Notes: generated by a model from the sequence alone, not told the origin. A DNA stretch of 43,422 bases from Deltaproteobacteria bacterium (GCA_019310385.1 JAFDEK010000022.1:1-43422); one strand, 5' to 3'. Shown: positions 23,643 to 31,529, counted from the stretch's first letter. A program made the numbers and translations.

Positions 23643-24323
23643 TCAGTCAGGAAGGCCGGTGAAGCGCAGGCCGAGCCCCTCGGGGAGCTTGTAGCGGATG
23701 TTCATCCCGATCAGCAGGGCGGTGATTTCCTCGATGATCCGGGCGTTGGAGAGCGGGCCGCCGTCCACCGCACGCAATCCCGGCACCAGGGGGCACAGGG
23801 CCATGACCTGCTCCCGGGCCGCCTTCGCACCCGAGACCACCACATCGCACTCCACCGGATGCTCGAGCTCGCGCAGCCGGTGGGCCGAGACGTTCTGGAA
23901 GGCGGAAACGACCTCGACGCCGCGCGGGACCAGGGACTTCACGAGCTCGGCGCACGAGCCCTGCCACACGCCGACGGTCCGCACCGCGCCGTCGCCGATC
24001 GCGGTGGCGAGGGGCACCCCCATGGAGACGACGATCTGCCCCTCGGCGAGAGAGGCCTTGATGCTCTTGAGCGTGCCCGCCGTGTGCTCGAAGGGGACCG
24101 ACAGAATCACGATCCCGGCGCGCTGGCTGGCCTCTTCGTTGGCGAAGCCGCTCACGTCGGCTTCGGGAACCGCCTGCTTGACCTCGACGACGGCCTGCTC
24201 GGCCTTCTCGAGCTTGCGCGAGCCGATCACGACCTCGCGCCCCGCCTTGGCGAAGCGTAGGGCGAGGCCGAGGCCCTGGTCTCCGGTTCCGCCGAGGATT
24301 GCAATCGCGTCCTGCTTTGCCAT
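23643..24323 (-). CDS. npdG: NADPH-dependent F420 reductase (F420H2:NADP+ oxidoreductase)
   Basis: Exchanges hydride between NADPH and the deazaflavin cofactor F420. 226 residues with the dinucleotide fingerprint IAILGGTGDQGLGLALRFA at the N-terminus, the phosphate-selecting VVIGSRKLEKAE loop for NADPH, ILSVPFEHTAGTL, SCAELVKSLVPRG, SAFQNVSAHRL and GLRAVDGGPLSNARIIE, all as in TIGR01915. ATG at 24323 has AGGTGA upstream. It implies the cell makes or imports F420, although no fbi/cof gene lies in the window. It follows the alpha/beta hydrolase gene by 101 bp on the same strand. Confidence 0.9.
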   Translation of the reverse strand: MAKQDAIAILGGTGDQGLGLALRFAKAGREVVIGSRKLEKAEQAVVEVKQAVPEADVSGFANEEASQRAGIVILSVPFEHTAGTLKSIKASLAEGQIVVSMGVPLATAIGDGAVRTVGVWQGSCAELVKSLVPRGVEVVSAFQNVSAHRLRELEHPVECDVVVSGAKAAREQVMALCPLVPGLRAVDGGPLSNARIIEEITALLIGMNIRYKLPEGLGLRFTGLPD

Positions 24324-24424
24324 CTCTGTTCACCTGCTCCTGGTCGTTCTCGTTCGGGTCTCTGAATTCGGGCGCGCAAGGCTAGCGGGCAATCCCGGCG
24401 ATTGCCGGCGCCCGCGATCGTCTC

Positions 24425-25252
24425 TCACGGGCCCCCCAGGCCGTCGAGAAACTCCCGCAGGACGGCGTTGAAGGCTCCGGGCCGGGCGAGGTTCACCACG
24501 TGCCCCGCGTCGGGAATGACCTCGCAGCGGGCCTCCGGCAGGCCCGCGGCCAGAGCCCGACTCGCCTCGAGCGCTGGCGCATCTTCCTCGCCGGCGATCA
24601 GCAGCACCGGCGCCCTCACCTCCGCGAGCCGGGCCACGAGCTCGGCAGTCGAGGGCAGGCTCGCGAGCACGCCGCGCAGGATCGCGGAGAGGGCATGGGG
24701 CGGATGCTCGAGAAAGCCCTGGCGCACCAGGCGCGCCCCGGCAGCATCGAGCCCCGAGCGGGGACCCCAGACATGGGTCTCACCCGCGGCCTCGAGACCC
24801 TCACGATCGATGGCATCCGCAAAGGTGACCCCGAAGGCCCGGGCTCCCGCCGCGTCGCGGTCCGCCGGCCAGGCGGCCAGGACCAGTGCCCGCACCCGCT
24901 CGGGCCGGGCCAGGGCGAGCTGCAGCGCGACCGCGGCGCCCATGGAGAGACCGCCGACCACCGCGGGCTCGCCCTGCTCGGGACCCATCACCCGCTCGAG
25001 GTCGCCCACCATCGCCGGCAGGTCGTAGGCGCCGGGATCCGCGGGCGCCTCGCTGCGGGCGTGCCCCCGGGCGTCGTAGGTGCGCACCCGCCAGCTACCG
25101 CGCAAGGCGCGCACCTGGGGGCGGAAGTTGCGCGCGCTGCCCGCGAAGCCGTGGGCGAGCACCAGCAAAGGCCCCTCCCCCGACTCCTCGATGTGGAGCG
25201 CGGGCTCGTCCCCGGCGGCGCCCTCACCCCGCGACCCTGCTCCCTGTACCAT
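24425..25252 (-). CDS. Alpha/beta-fold hydrolase
   Basis: 275 residues, cytoplasmic. Oxyanion motif LVLAHGFAGSARNF, turn YDARGHARSEAP, nucleophile elbow GGLSMGAAVALQLALA, acid in IAGEEDAPALEA and histidine in IPDAGHVVNLARP complete a catalytic triad of the RsbQ/3-oxoadipate enol-lactonase type. The lid region (about 135-205) is the part that sets substrate and does not identify it. ATG at 25252; the divergent Nudix gene starts 34 bp away, so the two promoters overlap. In many F420-using bacteria hydrolases of this group neighbour F420 genes, but a functional link to npdG is only suggested by position. Confidence 0.88.
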   Translation of the reverse strand: MVQGAGSRGEGAAGDEPALHIEESGEGPLLVLAHGFAGSARNFRPQVRALRGSWRVRTYDARGHARSEAPADPGAYDLPAMVGDLERVMGPEQGEPAVVGGLSMGAAVALQLALARPERVRALVLAAWPADRDAAGARAFGVTFADAIDREGLEAAGETHVWGPRSGLDAAGARLVRQGFLEHPPHALSAILRGVLASLPSTAELVARLAEVRAPVLLIAGEEDAPALEASRALAAGLPEARCEVIPDAGHVVNLARPGAFNAVLREFLDGLGGP

Positions 25253-25286
25253 GCTGCGCGAGAGCTTACCCCTTCACGGAGCCCCC

Positions 25287-25997
25287 ATGACCGCGCCGAC
25301 CGCCCCCGCGCCCGCCCTCCCCTCGGCGAGCGTGCTGCTGCTCCGCGACGGCCGCGCCGGCCTCGAGGTCTTCATGGTCGAGCGACACCACGCCATGGAT
25401 TTCGCGTCCAGAGCCACGGTCTTTCCCGGCGGCAAGGTGGACGAGGGCGACTGGAGCGTCCGCGCCCGCGCAAGCGCAAGGGGAGCCCGCGACCTGGCGG
25501 CCTACGAGGCCGCGCTGCGCATCGCCGCCCTGCGCGAGACCTTCGAGGAGTGCGGCGTGCTGCTGGCCCGGCCGGCGGGTCGCTCGGAGCTGGTGAGTGC
25601 ACCCCGACTGGAGGGCATCGCGGAGCGATACCGCGAGCATCTGCGCAGCGGAGCCGGCGCCATCGACGAGCTGCTCGCGGGCGAAGACCTCGAGCTCGCC
25701 TGCGATCTGCTGGTGCCCTTCTCGCGCTGGATCACGCCGAAGGACTCGCCCAAGCGCTTCGACACTTTCTTCTATCTGGCCGCCGCGCCGGCGGATCAGG
25801 CGGCCCTCCACGACGGTTACGAATCCGTCGATTCCCTGTGGACCACCGTGGCGGACGCCGCCGACGACGCGGCTGCCGGCCGGCGCAAGATCATCCTCCC
25901 CACCCTCGCCAACCTGAGGCTCCTCGGCGAGAGTGCCAGCGTCGCCGAGGCCCTGGTGGCCGCGAGCCGGCGCCGCGTCGAGCCCATCCTGTTGTGA
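25287..25997 (+). CDS. Nudix hydrolase with interrupted Nudix box (NUDT19/NUDT7-like)
   Basis: Probably cleaves a nucleoside-diphosphate-linked substrate; NUDT7/19 relatives hydrolyse CoA and acyl-CoA. 236 residues. The Nudix box is split: PGGKVDEGD (47-55) is separated from RETFEECG (83-90) by about 27 residues where 7 are usual, as in animal NUDT19. The rest, PFSRWITPKDSPKRFDTFF and KIILPTLANLRLL, also follows the NUDT19 pattern. ATG at 25287 has GGAG five bases upstream; the open frame extends back to 25080 but that overlaps the divergent hydrolase gene. The stop TGA is inside the first unit of a 12-bp repeat array. CoA-ester hydrolysis would fit the fatty-acid genes nearby; inference. Confidence 0.87.
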   Translation: MTAPTAPAPALPSASVLLLRDGRAGLEVFMVERHHAMDFASRATVFPGGKVDEGDWSVRARASARGARDLAAYEAALRIAALRETFEECGVLLARPAGRSELVSAPRLEGIAERYREHLRSGAGAIDELLAGEDLELACDLLVPFSRWITPKDSPKRFDTFFYLAAAPADQAALHDGYESVDSLWTTVADAADDAAAGRRKIILPTLANLRLLGESASVAEALVAASRRRVEPILL

Positions 25998-26110
25998 CTG
26001 ACGCTGTGACTGGGGTTGTGACCGGCGTTGTGACTGGCGCTGTGACTGGCGCTGTGACTGGCGCTGTGACTGGCATTGTGACTGGCGTTGTGACTGGCGT
26101 TGTGACTGGC
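25991..26110. repeat. 12-bp tandem repeat, ten copies, starting over the Nudix stop codon
   Basis: Unit GTTGTGACTGGC, ten consecutive copies with few substitutions. The first copy holds the TGA stop of the Nudix gene. Because the unit is a multiple of three, each copy puts another TGA in the same frame, so ten in-frame stops occur every 12 bp. The array ends 26 bp before the start of the next gene. Confidence 0.95.
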
Positions 26111-26136
26111 GCGAGACGCCTGATACCCTGCCCCGC

Positions 26137-26913
26137 GTGAAGCCCGAAACCCTCGAAGAAGCCGCCCGGGTCGCGAGCGCGGCCTGCGACGCCGCGCGCC
26201 GCGAGATCCTGCCCCGCTTCCGCTCGGTCGCGGTGGAGACCAAGGCCGACGGATCTCCCGTCACCGAGGCGGATCGCGCGGCCGAGCGGGCCATCCGCGC
26301 GGTGCTGCGCGAGGCCTTTCCCGACTTCGCGATCCTGGGCGAGGAGTACGGTGAGGAAGCGGGAGCGAGTGCCGAGGGCACCGGGCCGAAATGGGTCATC
26401 GACCCCATCGACGGAACCATCGCCTACTCCCGCGGGATCCCCCTCTTCTCCACCATCATCGCCCTGCTCGACGAGGGCGAGCCGGTGCTCGGCTTGATCG
26501 ATCTGCCGGCCCTCGACGAGCGCATGCTCGGCTGGAAGGACGGGGGCTGCCGCCTGAACGGCCACCCCGTTCGCGTCTCCCAGGAGAAGGAGCTCTCCCG
26601 GGCGCTGGTGTCCCACGGCGACCCCATGTGCTTCGACCAGGCGGGGCAGCGGCCGGCCTTCGAGCGTATGGCGCGTGAGATCCCCATGCTGCGCGGCTAC
26701 ACCGACGCCTTTGGCCACGTGCAGGTGCTCTCGGGCGCCGTCGATGCCATGGTGGACGTGGACCTCAACCCCTGGGACGCCGCCGCGACCCAGGTCCTGG
26801 CCGGCGAAGCCGGGGGGAGCTGCGTCGCCCGCAAGCGGGCCAGGGGCAAGATCGACCTGGTGTTCGGGAGCCCAGCGCTGGTCGAGCAGCTCGCGGCCTT
26901 TCTGAGCGGGTAG
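26137..26913 (+). CDS. IMPase-family phosphatase, HisN-like (histidinol-phosphatase type)
   Basis: 258 residues with all metal motifs of the family: ILGEEYGEE, WVIDPIDGTIAYSRG and LNPWDAAATQVLAGEAGG. The stretch GIPLFSTIIALLDEGEPVLG and DGGCRLNGHPVRVSQ resembles the TIGR02067 histidinol-phosphatases of actinobacteria and some proteobacteria, so a role in histidine synthesis is possible; inositol phosphatase is the alternative. GTG at 26137 is the first usable start, without a clear ribosome site, directly after the 12-bp repeat array that may replace a normal spacer. It is followed by two copies of a 17-bp repeat. Confidence 0.85.
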   Translation: MKPETLEEAARVASAACDAARREILPRFRSVAVETKADGSPVTEADRAAERAIRAVLREAFPDFAILGEEYGEEAGASAEGTGPKWVIDPIDGTIAYSRGIPLFSTIIALLDEGEPVLGLIDLPALDERMLGWKDGGCRLNGHPVRVSQEKELSRALVSHGDPMCFDQAGQRPAFERMAREIPMLRGYTDAFGHVQVLSGAVDAMVDVDLNPWDAAATQVLAGEAGGSCVARKRARGKIDLVFGSPALVEQLAAFLSG

Positions 26914-26917
26914 CCAT

Positions 26918-26951
26918 CTCTGCGACGGGGCCTCCTCTGCGACGGGGCCGC
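26918..26951. repeat. 17-bp direct repeat, two copies, after the HisN-like gene
   Basis: CTCTGCGACGGGGCCTC at 26918-26934 and again, with one change, at 26935-26951. It begins four bases after the stop codon (26911-26913). Confidence 0.85.
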
Positions 26952-27078
26952 GCTGCGCTATTCTGGCCGCCCCTGCCCGGCCGGCGGCGCACTGCAGCCC
27001 GTGGCTCCCGGGCGGGACTCCCGCAGCGAGATCGCTCCGCACTGGGACCCGCACGCACACGGAAGGATCACACACACC

Positions 27079-28734
27079 ATGACCGCCCTCCCCCACCCCA
27101 CCTTCGACGACGCCAAGACCCTGCTCTCCGCCGCCACCGACCTGCTCGAGGCCGCGGTCGGCCGCGCCAAGCAGATCACCGAGGGCGGCAAGAAGATCGA
27201 TGATCACCAGGTCCTCACCGAACGGGTCGCCTATGCGGCCACCGAGGCCGTGGCGACCCACGAGGTGATCGCCTCCATCGACGCCCTGCGCGCCGAGGGA
27301 CGCAGCGCGGTGATCCACGAGCTCATCGCGGTAGCCGCCGTGGGCGAGCTGGTGAGTGGCCTGCGCGATCGCCTCTCGGCCGCGGCCGACGACCTGGGGA
27401 TCGGCGACGAGTGCGTCGAGAAGTGCTTCCCGGCTCCCCTGCGCAGCCTGCTGCGCGGCGCCACCAGCGAGGGTCTCATGCGCGAGATCGGCGTCCACGT
27501 GGCCGAGACCCGCGGTGTCAACGACTACCCCCTCGACGAGATGCACGAGCAGGTGCGCGAGCAGGTGCGCGAGTTCGCCGCCAACGAGGTGATGCCCCAC
27601 GCCGAGCACATCCACCGCAGCGATGCTCTCATCCCAGAGGAGTTCATCGAGAAGATGAGCGAGCTGGGCTTCTTCGGACTCTCCGTGCCCGAAGAGTACG
27701 GCGGCGTAGAGATGGGGAACCTCGCCATGATCCTCACCACCGAGGAGCTCTCGCGAGCCTCTCTGGCGGCAGCGGGCTCCCTCATCACCCGCCCCGAGAT
27801 CCTCACCAAGGCGCTCATGGGCGGCGGAACCGAAGAGCAGAAGCAGACCTGGCTCCCCAAGCTGGCTTCCGGGGAAGTGATGGTCGGCATCTCGGTCACC
27901 GAGCCCGACATCGGCAGCGACGTCGCCTCGGCGAAGTGCCGGGCCGACCGCGCCACCGTGGACGGGGTGGAGGGCTGGGTGATCAACGGCCCCAAGTCCT
28001 GGTGCACCTTTGCGGGCCGCGCCAACGTGCTCGCGCTCCTGGCACGCACGGACCCGGACGCCTCCAAGGGCGCCAAGGGCCTCTCCCTCTTCGTCGTTCC
28101 CAAGGAGACCTTCCCGGGCCACGAGTTCGAGTTCACCCAGCCGGGCGGCGGGAAGATGGCGGGCAAGGCCGACGCCACCCCGGGCTACCGCGGCATGCAC
28201 TCCTTTACGCTGCAGCTCGAGAACTACTTCGTGCCCGGCGAGAACCTGGTGGGGGGCGAAGAGGGCCTCGGCCGGGGCTTCTATCTCCAGATGGCGGGCT
28301 TCGCGGCGGGCCGGCTCCAGACCGGTGGCCGGGGCTGCGGCCTCGCCCAGGCGGGCCTGGAAGAGACTGCCAAGTACGTGGTCGACCGCAGCCAGTTCGG
28401 CAAGTCCCTCTCGGAGTTCCAGCTCACCCAGTACACCCTGGGGCGCATGGCGGCCAAGCTCGCCGGCGCCCGGGCAATCACCTACGCGGCCGCCCTGGCC
28501 TTCGACGAGGACGAGCGGGCCGCGGGGCCCCTGGCCGCCCAGGCGAAGCTGCTGGCCTGCGACGTCGCCGTCGAGACCACCCAGATGGGACAGATCATGC
28601 ACGGCGGCTGGGGCTACGCCGAGGAGTATCCCATCAGCCGCTACGTGGTGGACGCCAGCGTGCTGCCCATCTTCGAGGGCGTGAAGCCCATCCTCGAGCT
28701 CAAGGTCATTGGGAGGGCGGTACTGGCGGCATAG
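27079..28734 (+). CDS. Acyl-CoA dehydrogenase with N-terminal extension, methylsuccinyl-CoA-dehydrogenase-like
   Basis: FAD enzyme that oxidises an acyl-CoA and hands electrons to ETF. 551 residues: an extra helical domain (1-160) of the kind found in (2S)-methylsuccinyl-CoA dehydrogenase of the ethylmalonyl-CoA pathway, then the acyl-CoA dehydrogenase fold with FFGLSVPEEYGG, VGISVTEPDIGSDVAS, INGPKSWCTFAGRAN, GYRGMHSFTLQLENYFV, RSQFGKSL and the catalytic-glutamate region IFEGVKPI (E533). Length and domain order match Mcd (about 550). Sequence alone does not prove the substrate. ATG at 27079 has GGAAGG 12 bases upstream; no ccr or other ethylmalonyl-CoA gene is in the window. It converges on the aminopeptidase gene. 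Confidence 0.85.
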   Translation: MTALPHPTFDDAKTLLSAATDLLEAAVGRAKQITEGGKKIDDHQVLTERVAYAATEAVATHEVIASIDALRAEGRSAVIHELIAVAAVGELVSGLRDRLSAAADDLGIGDECVEKCFPAPLRSLLRGATSEGLMREIGVHVAETRGVNDYPLDEMHEQVREQVREFAANEVMPHAEHIHRSDALIPEEFIEKMSELGFFGLSVPEEYGGVEMGNLAMILTTEELSRASLAAAGSLITRPEILTKALMGGGTEEQKQTWLPKLASGEVMVGISVTEPDIGSDVASAKCRADRATVDGVEGWVINGPKSWCTFAGRANVLALLARTDPDASKGAKGLSLFVVPKETFPGHEFEFTQPGGGKMAGKADATPGYRGMHSFTLQLENYFVPGENLVGGEEGLGRGFYLQMAGFAAGRLQTGGRGCGLAQAGLEETAKYVVDRSQFGKSLSEFQLTQYTLGRMAAKLAGARAITYAAALAFDEDERAAGPLAAQAKLLACDVAVETTQMGQIMHGGWGYAEEYPISRYVVDASVLPIFEGVKPILELKVIGRAVLAA

Positions 28735-28765
28735 CGACCCGCGCCGGCCAGTCGGGCGGCGGCGT

Positions 28766-30070
28766 TCAGGGCGAGTCGAAGAAGGCCCTCAGGATCTCGA
28801 TCATGGGCTCCACGTCGGCGGTGCCCGCCATCTCGCGACAGGAGTGCATGGACAGCATCGGGTTGCCGACGTCGACGGTACGCACGCCGAGGCGAGCCGC
28901 GGTGATGGGGCCGATGGTGGAGCCGCAGGCAAGATCGCTGCGGGACACGAAGTGCTGGGGCGCCACCCCCACCTTGCGACACAGCGCGGTGAAGAGACCC
29001 GCCGTCTCGGCGTCCGTCGCGTAGGACTGGTTGGCGTTCACCTTGATGACCGGCCCGCCGCCGATGAGGGGCTGGTGCCCTGATTCGTGACGCTCGCTGT
29101 AGTTGGGATGCACGGCATGGGCCATGTCGGCGGAGACCAGGGTCGAGGCGGCGAGGGCACGAGGAAGCCCCTGAGGCTCACCGCCCTTCACGCTCGCCAC
29201 CACGCGATCGAGGACGTCCACCAGAAAGGTCCCCGCAGCGCCCTGGGCGCTGCGACTCCCTACCTCCTCGTGATCGTAGAGGGCGACCACCCGGGTGAAG
29301 GGAGCGAGATCTCCCTGCTGGACGTCGACCAGGGCACTGAGGGCCGCGTGACAAGAAGCGAGGTTGTCGAGACGCGGCGCGAGGATGAACTCGCCCCGCG
29401 ACCCCGAGACGCCCGAGGGTTGGGTGTCGTAGGCCATGAGGTCGAAGGCCAGGATCTGCTCGGGCGACACGTCGGCGAGATCCTGGGCCCGGAACTCCGT
29501 GGCGACGAGCTCGCGGATGTCCGGCGCCCCCTCCAAGCCGATCAGGGGCGGCGTGTGCTTCTGGGCGTCGACCTTCAGCCCGGTCTCCCGAAGCTCGCGC
29601 TGCAGGTGGATCGCGAGGTTGGGGATGCGGACCAGGGGCCGGCCGAAATCGAGGAGCAGGGTGCGAGGCGCGGGATCGCCCTCCAGTGAAACCCGCCCCG
29701 CCAGCGAGAGGTCGCGATCGAGCCAGGTGTGGAGCAGCACGCCACCGTAGGGCTCCACCGCGAGCTGGCGGTAGCCGTGGGCGGTGAGGTCCGCGAGGGG
29801 CTTCAAGCGCAGGTTGGGCGAATCGGTATGGGCGGCGACGATGCGAAAGCCACCCTCGGCGGGCATCAATGAGCCCACCTGAAAAGCCACCAGACTGCCG
29901 TCGTTGCGAACGACGATGCGACGGCTCCCGGGCTCGAGGTCCCACAGCTCCGCCTCTGCGAGGCCCTCGAAGCCGGCGTTGTGCAGCCGGCGCTCGGTCT
30001 CGGCGACGGCGTGGTAGGGAGTGGGCGAGCGATCGATGTAGGCCAGGAGATCTGCGACGAGATCGATCAT
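28766..30070 (-). CDS. apeB: M18-family aminopeptidase
   Basis: Cytoplasmic zinc metallopeptidase, aspartyl-aminopeptidase family, 434 residues. Metal ligands and catalytic residues lie in VAAHTDSPNLRLKP, APRLDNLASCHAAL, YDHEEVGSRSAQGA, VSADMAHAVHPNY and DVGNPMLSMHSCREMAG. Near the N-terminus DRSPTPYHAV is the family start. Full length against the usual 425-440. ATG at 30070. Family members trim N-terminal acidic or neutral residues and form dodecamers. Separate from its neighbours: the gene before it on the same strand ends 61 bp upstream, close enough for shared transcription. Confidence 0.95.
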   Translation of the reverse strand: MIDLVADLLAYIDRSPTPYHAVAETERRLHNAGFEGLAEAELWDLEPGSRRIVVRNDGSLVAFQVGSLMPAEGGFRIVAAHTDSPNLRLKPLADLTAHGYRQLAVEPYGGVLLHTWLDRDLSLAGRVSLEGDPAPRTLLLDFGRPLVRIPNLAIHLQRELRETGLKVDAQKHTPPLIGLEGAPDIRELVATEFRAQDLADVSPEQILAFDLMAYDTQPSGVSGSRGEFILAPRLDNLASCHAALSALVDVQQGDLAPFTRVVALYDHEEVGSRSAQGAAGTFLVDVLDRVVASVKGGEPQGLPRALAASTLVSADMAHAVHPNYSERHESGHQPLIGGGPVIKVNANQSYATDAETAGLFTALCRKVGVAPQHFVSRSDLACGSTIGPITAARLGVRTVDVGNPMLSMHSCREMAGTADVEPMIEILRAFFDSP

Positions 30071-30131
30071 GGGCCCCAGCTTACCACCTGCGCTGGCCCG
30101 ATGGGGCAGCCGCGGGCCGGCCGTCGCGCTG

Positions 30132-30506
30132 CTAGAACTCGAACTCGATTCGCATGAAGGAGCCCCGTCCGCCCGGGGCGCGCACCTTGAGCAGGACGTC
30201 GCTCGCTCCGATGCTGAGCGGAGTCTGGTAGTAGAGCACGTTCACCCGGCGGCTGTTTTGCTCCCGGGAGAAGGTCGTCAGGCCCATCTTCTGCTGGCTC
30301 GGGGCCCGCGGCTTCAGCGTGCGAAGGGGGCGGAGCCGATCGTTCTGCTCGCGGTGCATCTCCAGGACCGCCCACGCGCCGCGGCTGGTTCTCGCCGTGG
30401 TCGCCGCCGCGCCATCTTCCGCTCGGACCTCGCTCTCCCCTGCTGTAATGAAGGGGAGCGAGAGCAGCAATGCTGCAACGATCCGGCGGACCATGACGCG
30501 CTTCAT
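30132..30506 (-). CDS. Small exported protein of unknown function
   Basis: 124 residues; family not recognised. KRVMVRRIVAALLLSLPFITAGESEVRA is a signal peptide with basic n-region (cleavage near residue 29), leaving a mature protein of about 95 residues, basic, with one short tyrosine pair (VLYYQTP) and a closing beta strand FMRIEFEF. No cysteine remains after cleavage. ATG at 30506 has a perfect AAAGGAGGT nine bases upstream, the strongest ribosome site in the window, so the longer frame to 30611 is rejected. Strong translation suggests an abundant periplasmic or outer-membrane-associated protein; its C-terminal phenylalanine after alternating residues is like the last strand of outer-membrane beta proteins, but one strand cannot prove that. 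Confidence 0.75.
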   Translation of the reverse strand: MKRVMVRRIVAALLLSLPFITAGESEVRAEDGAAATTARTSRGAWAVLEMHREQNDRLRPLRTLKPRAPSQQKMGLTTFSREQNSRRVNVLYYQTPLSIGASDVLLKVRAPGGRGSFMRIEFEF

Positions 30507-30884
30507 GGTGGGCAAACCTCCTTTAATCCAACCCCACTGATGCGACTCGAACCCTCCGACGCGATTTCTTGCCTTCGCGATGTCGATTCCGCGCTTCACT
30601 CCAAGCCTCACTCCAAGGACACTGCAACTGGCGTGCCACGCTCACGGGTCGCGGAAAACGCTGCGGAGCCGGCGAGCGTCTTCTCAGGGCGTGTCCATGG
30701 GGCGTACCTACTCTCGAATGGGTAGTCCCTTACCCACAAGGGAACGGAAGTTCCCTTTCGCCTCCCATGTGTCGCGAGAGCAACACCTTTGCGGGAATCG
30801 TACGCGCCGATCTTGTTTCCGATGAAACGCGCGCGAGTTGCCGCCCGGCTGCGCGATTGCCTGAGTATTCGCCTAAGTGCTCGC
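30507..30884. other. 378-bp intergenic region with several small hairpins
   Basis: Between the second Nudix gene and the small exported protein gene, both minus. It contains AAGGGAAC-GGAA-GTTCCCTT (30738-30757), a perfect 8-bp stem, and next to it GGGTA...TACCC (30720-30735). The two stems could alternate through TCCCTT/AAGGGA pairing. No T-run follows either on the minus strand, so a leader element is as likely as a terminator. At its Nudix-side end lies the 12-bp repeat array. No open frame here is convincing. Confidence 0.5.
30516..30524 (-). promoter_or_regulatory. Perfect Shine-Dalgarno fixing the start of the small exported protein
   Basis: AAAGGAGGT on the minus strand, nine bases before ATG 30506. 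It rules out the longer open frame beginning at 30611. Confidence 0.85.
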
Positions 30885-30919
30885 CTAAGTATTCGCCTGA
30901 GTGCTCGCCCGGGCGTTCG
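30860..30919. repeat. 12-bp tandem repeat, five copies, spanning the stop codon of the second Nudix gene
   Basis: Plus-strand units CCTGAGTATTCG, CCTAAGTGCTCG, CCTAAGTATTCG, CCTGAGTGCTCG and the diverged CCCGGGCGTTCG fill 30860-30919. On the minus strand each unit reads GCG-Ala, Ser/Asn, Thr, then CAG or TAG. The gene ends at the TAG of 30887-30885; the next unit carries a second in-frame TAG and the one after it CAG. Confidence 0.95.
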
Positions 30920-31529
30920 CGAAGAGCCGGTGCGCCTTGCGGTAGAGGCGCAGCAGACTTTCCTCGCCGAGGAGCGCTTCGACCCCTGGAGCGCCGCGAT
31001 CGAACCAACGCAGATCCGTCGACTCCCCGCTCATCACCAGGGGCTGGCCCGGGGCGGCGCGCAGGAGGAAGCGGACGTCGTGGTGTTCGTGGGCGGGATC
31101 GTCCCGCCAGGCGGGGATCTCGTGCACGTCGAGGTCGAAGGGGATCAGCTCGCCGCCCGTGAGCAGCGGCTCGAAGTCCGGCATCCCCGATTCTTCGCGC
31201 GCCTCCCGCAAGGCGACTGCGAGGACATCGGGATCCCCGTCGGCATGACCGCCCAGCTGCAGCCAGCGGTCGAGCTTGCGGTGGTGGGTCAGCAAGAAGC
31301 GATCGTGGCCATGGGAAACGATCCACGCCGAGGCGGTGATGTGGCCCGGCATGCAGTCGCGCTCGAAGCAGTTGCCGCGCGACTCGACGAGCTCCCGGAC
31401 TCGACCCACGACCTCGACCTCGCCCGGATGGTCTTCGGCATAGCGCTCGAGCAGTGCAAGTAGAGGCCTGCGGTGCACGAATGCGGCTCCTGCCTGGCGA
31501 ATGGGCTGGAGTGCGAGCGTAATGGGCAT
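30885..31529 (-). CDS. Nudix hydrolase
   Basis: 214 residues. A complete Nudix box GGHADGDPDVLAVALREA followed by REESGM (about 93-116), the Mg-binding helix of the family, sits in a fold starting with HITASAWIVSHGHDRFLLTHH. The N-terminal 60 residues are helical and not part of the core. The protein ends ARASTQANT, amino acids encoded by the 12-bp repeats. ATG at 31529 has GAGGG five bases upstream; the frame extends to 31586. Substrate unknown: COG1051-type enzymes include ADP-ribose pyrophosphatases. The gene is divergent from glnE by 121 bp. Confidence 0.88.
   Translation of the reverse strand: MPITLALQPIRQAGAAFVHRRPLLALLERYAEDHPGEVEVVGRVRELVESRGNCFERDCMPGHITASAWIVSHGHDRFLLTHHRKLDRWLQLGGHADGDPDVLAVALREAREESGMPDFEPLLTGGELIPFDLDVHEIPAWRDDPAHEHHDVRFLLRAAPGQPLVMSGESTDLRWFDRGAPGVEALLGEESLLRLYRKAHRLFANARASTQANT

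Noticed and set aside
25991-26110. CRISPR array
   Set aside because: Repeats are 12 bp and contiguous, without spacers, and no cas gene is near.
25891-28602. 903-codon minus-strand frame with a VTTPVT-type repeat
   Set aside because: Antisense to the HisN-like and acyl-CoA dehydrogenase genes; the peptide repeat is just the 12-bp array read backward.
30507-30884. Cyclic-di-GMP riboswitch upstream of the small exported protein
   Set aside because: The stems present do not carry the conserved GEMM loop sequences.
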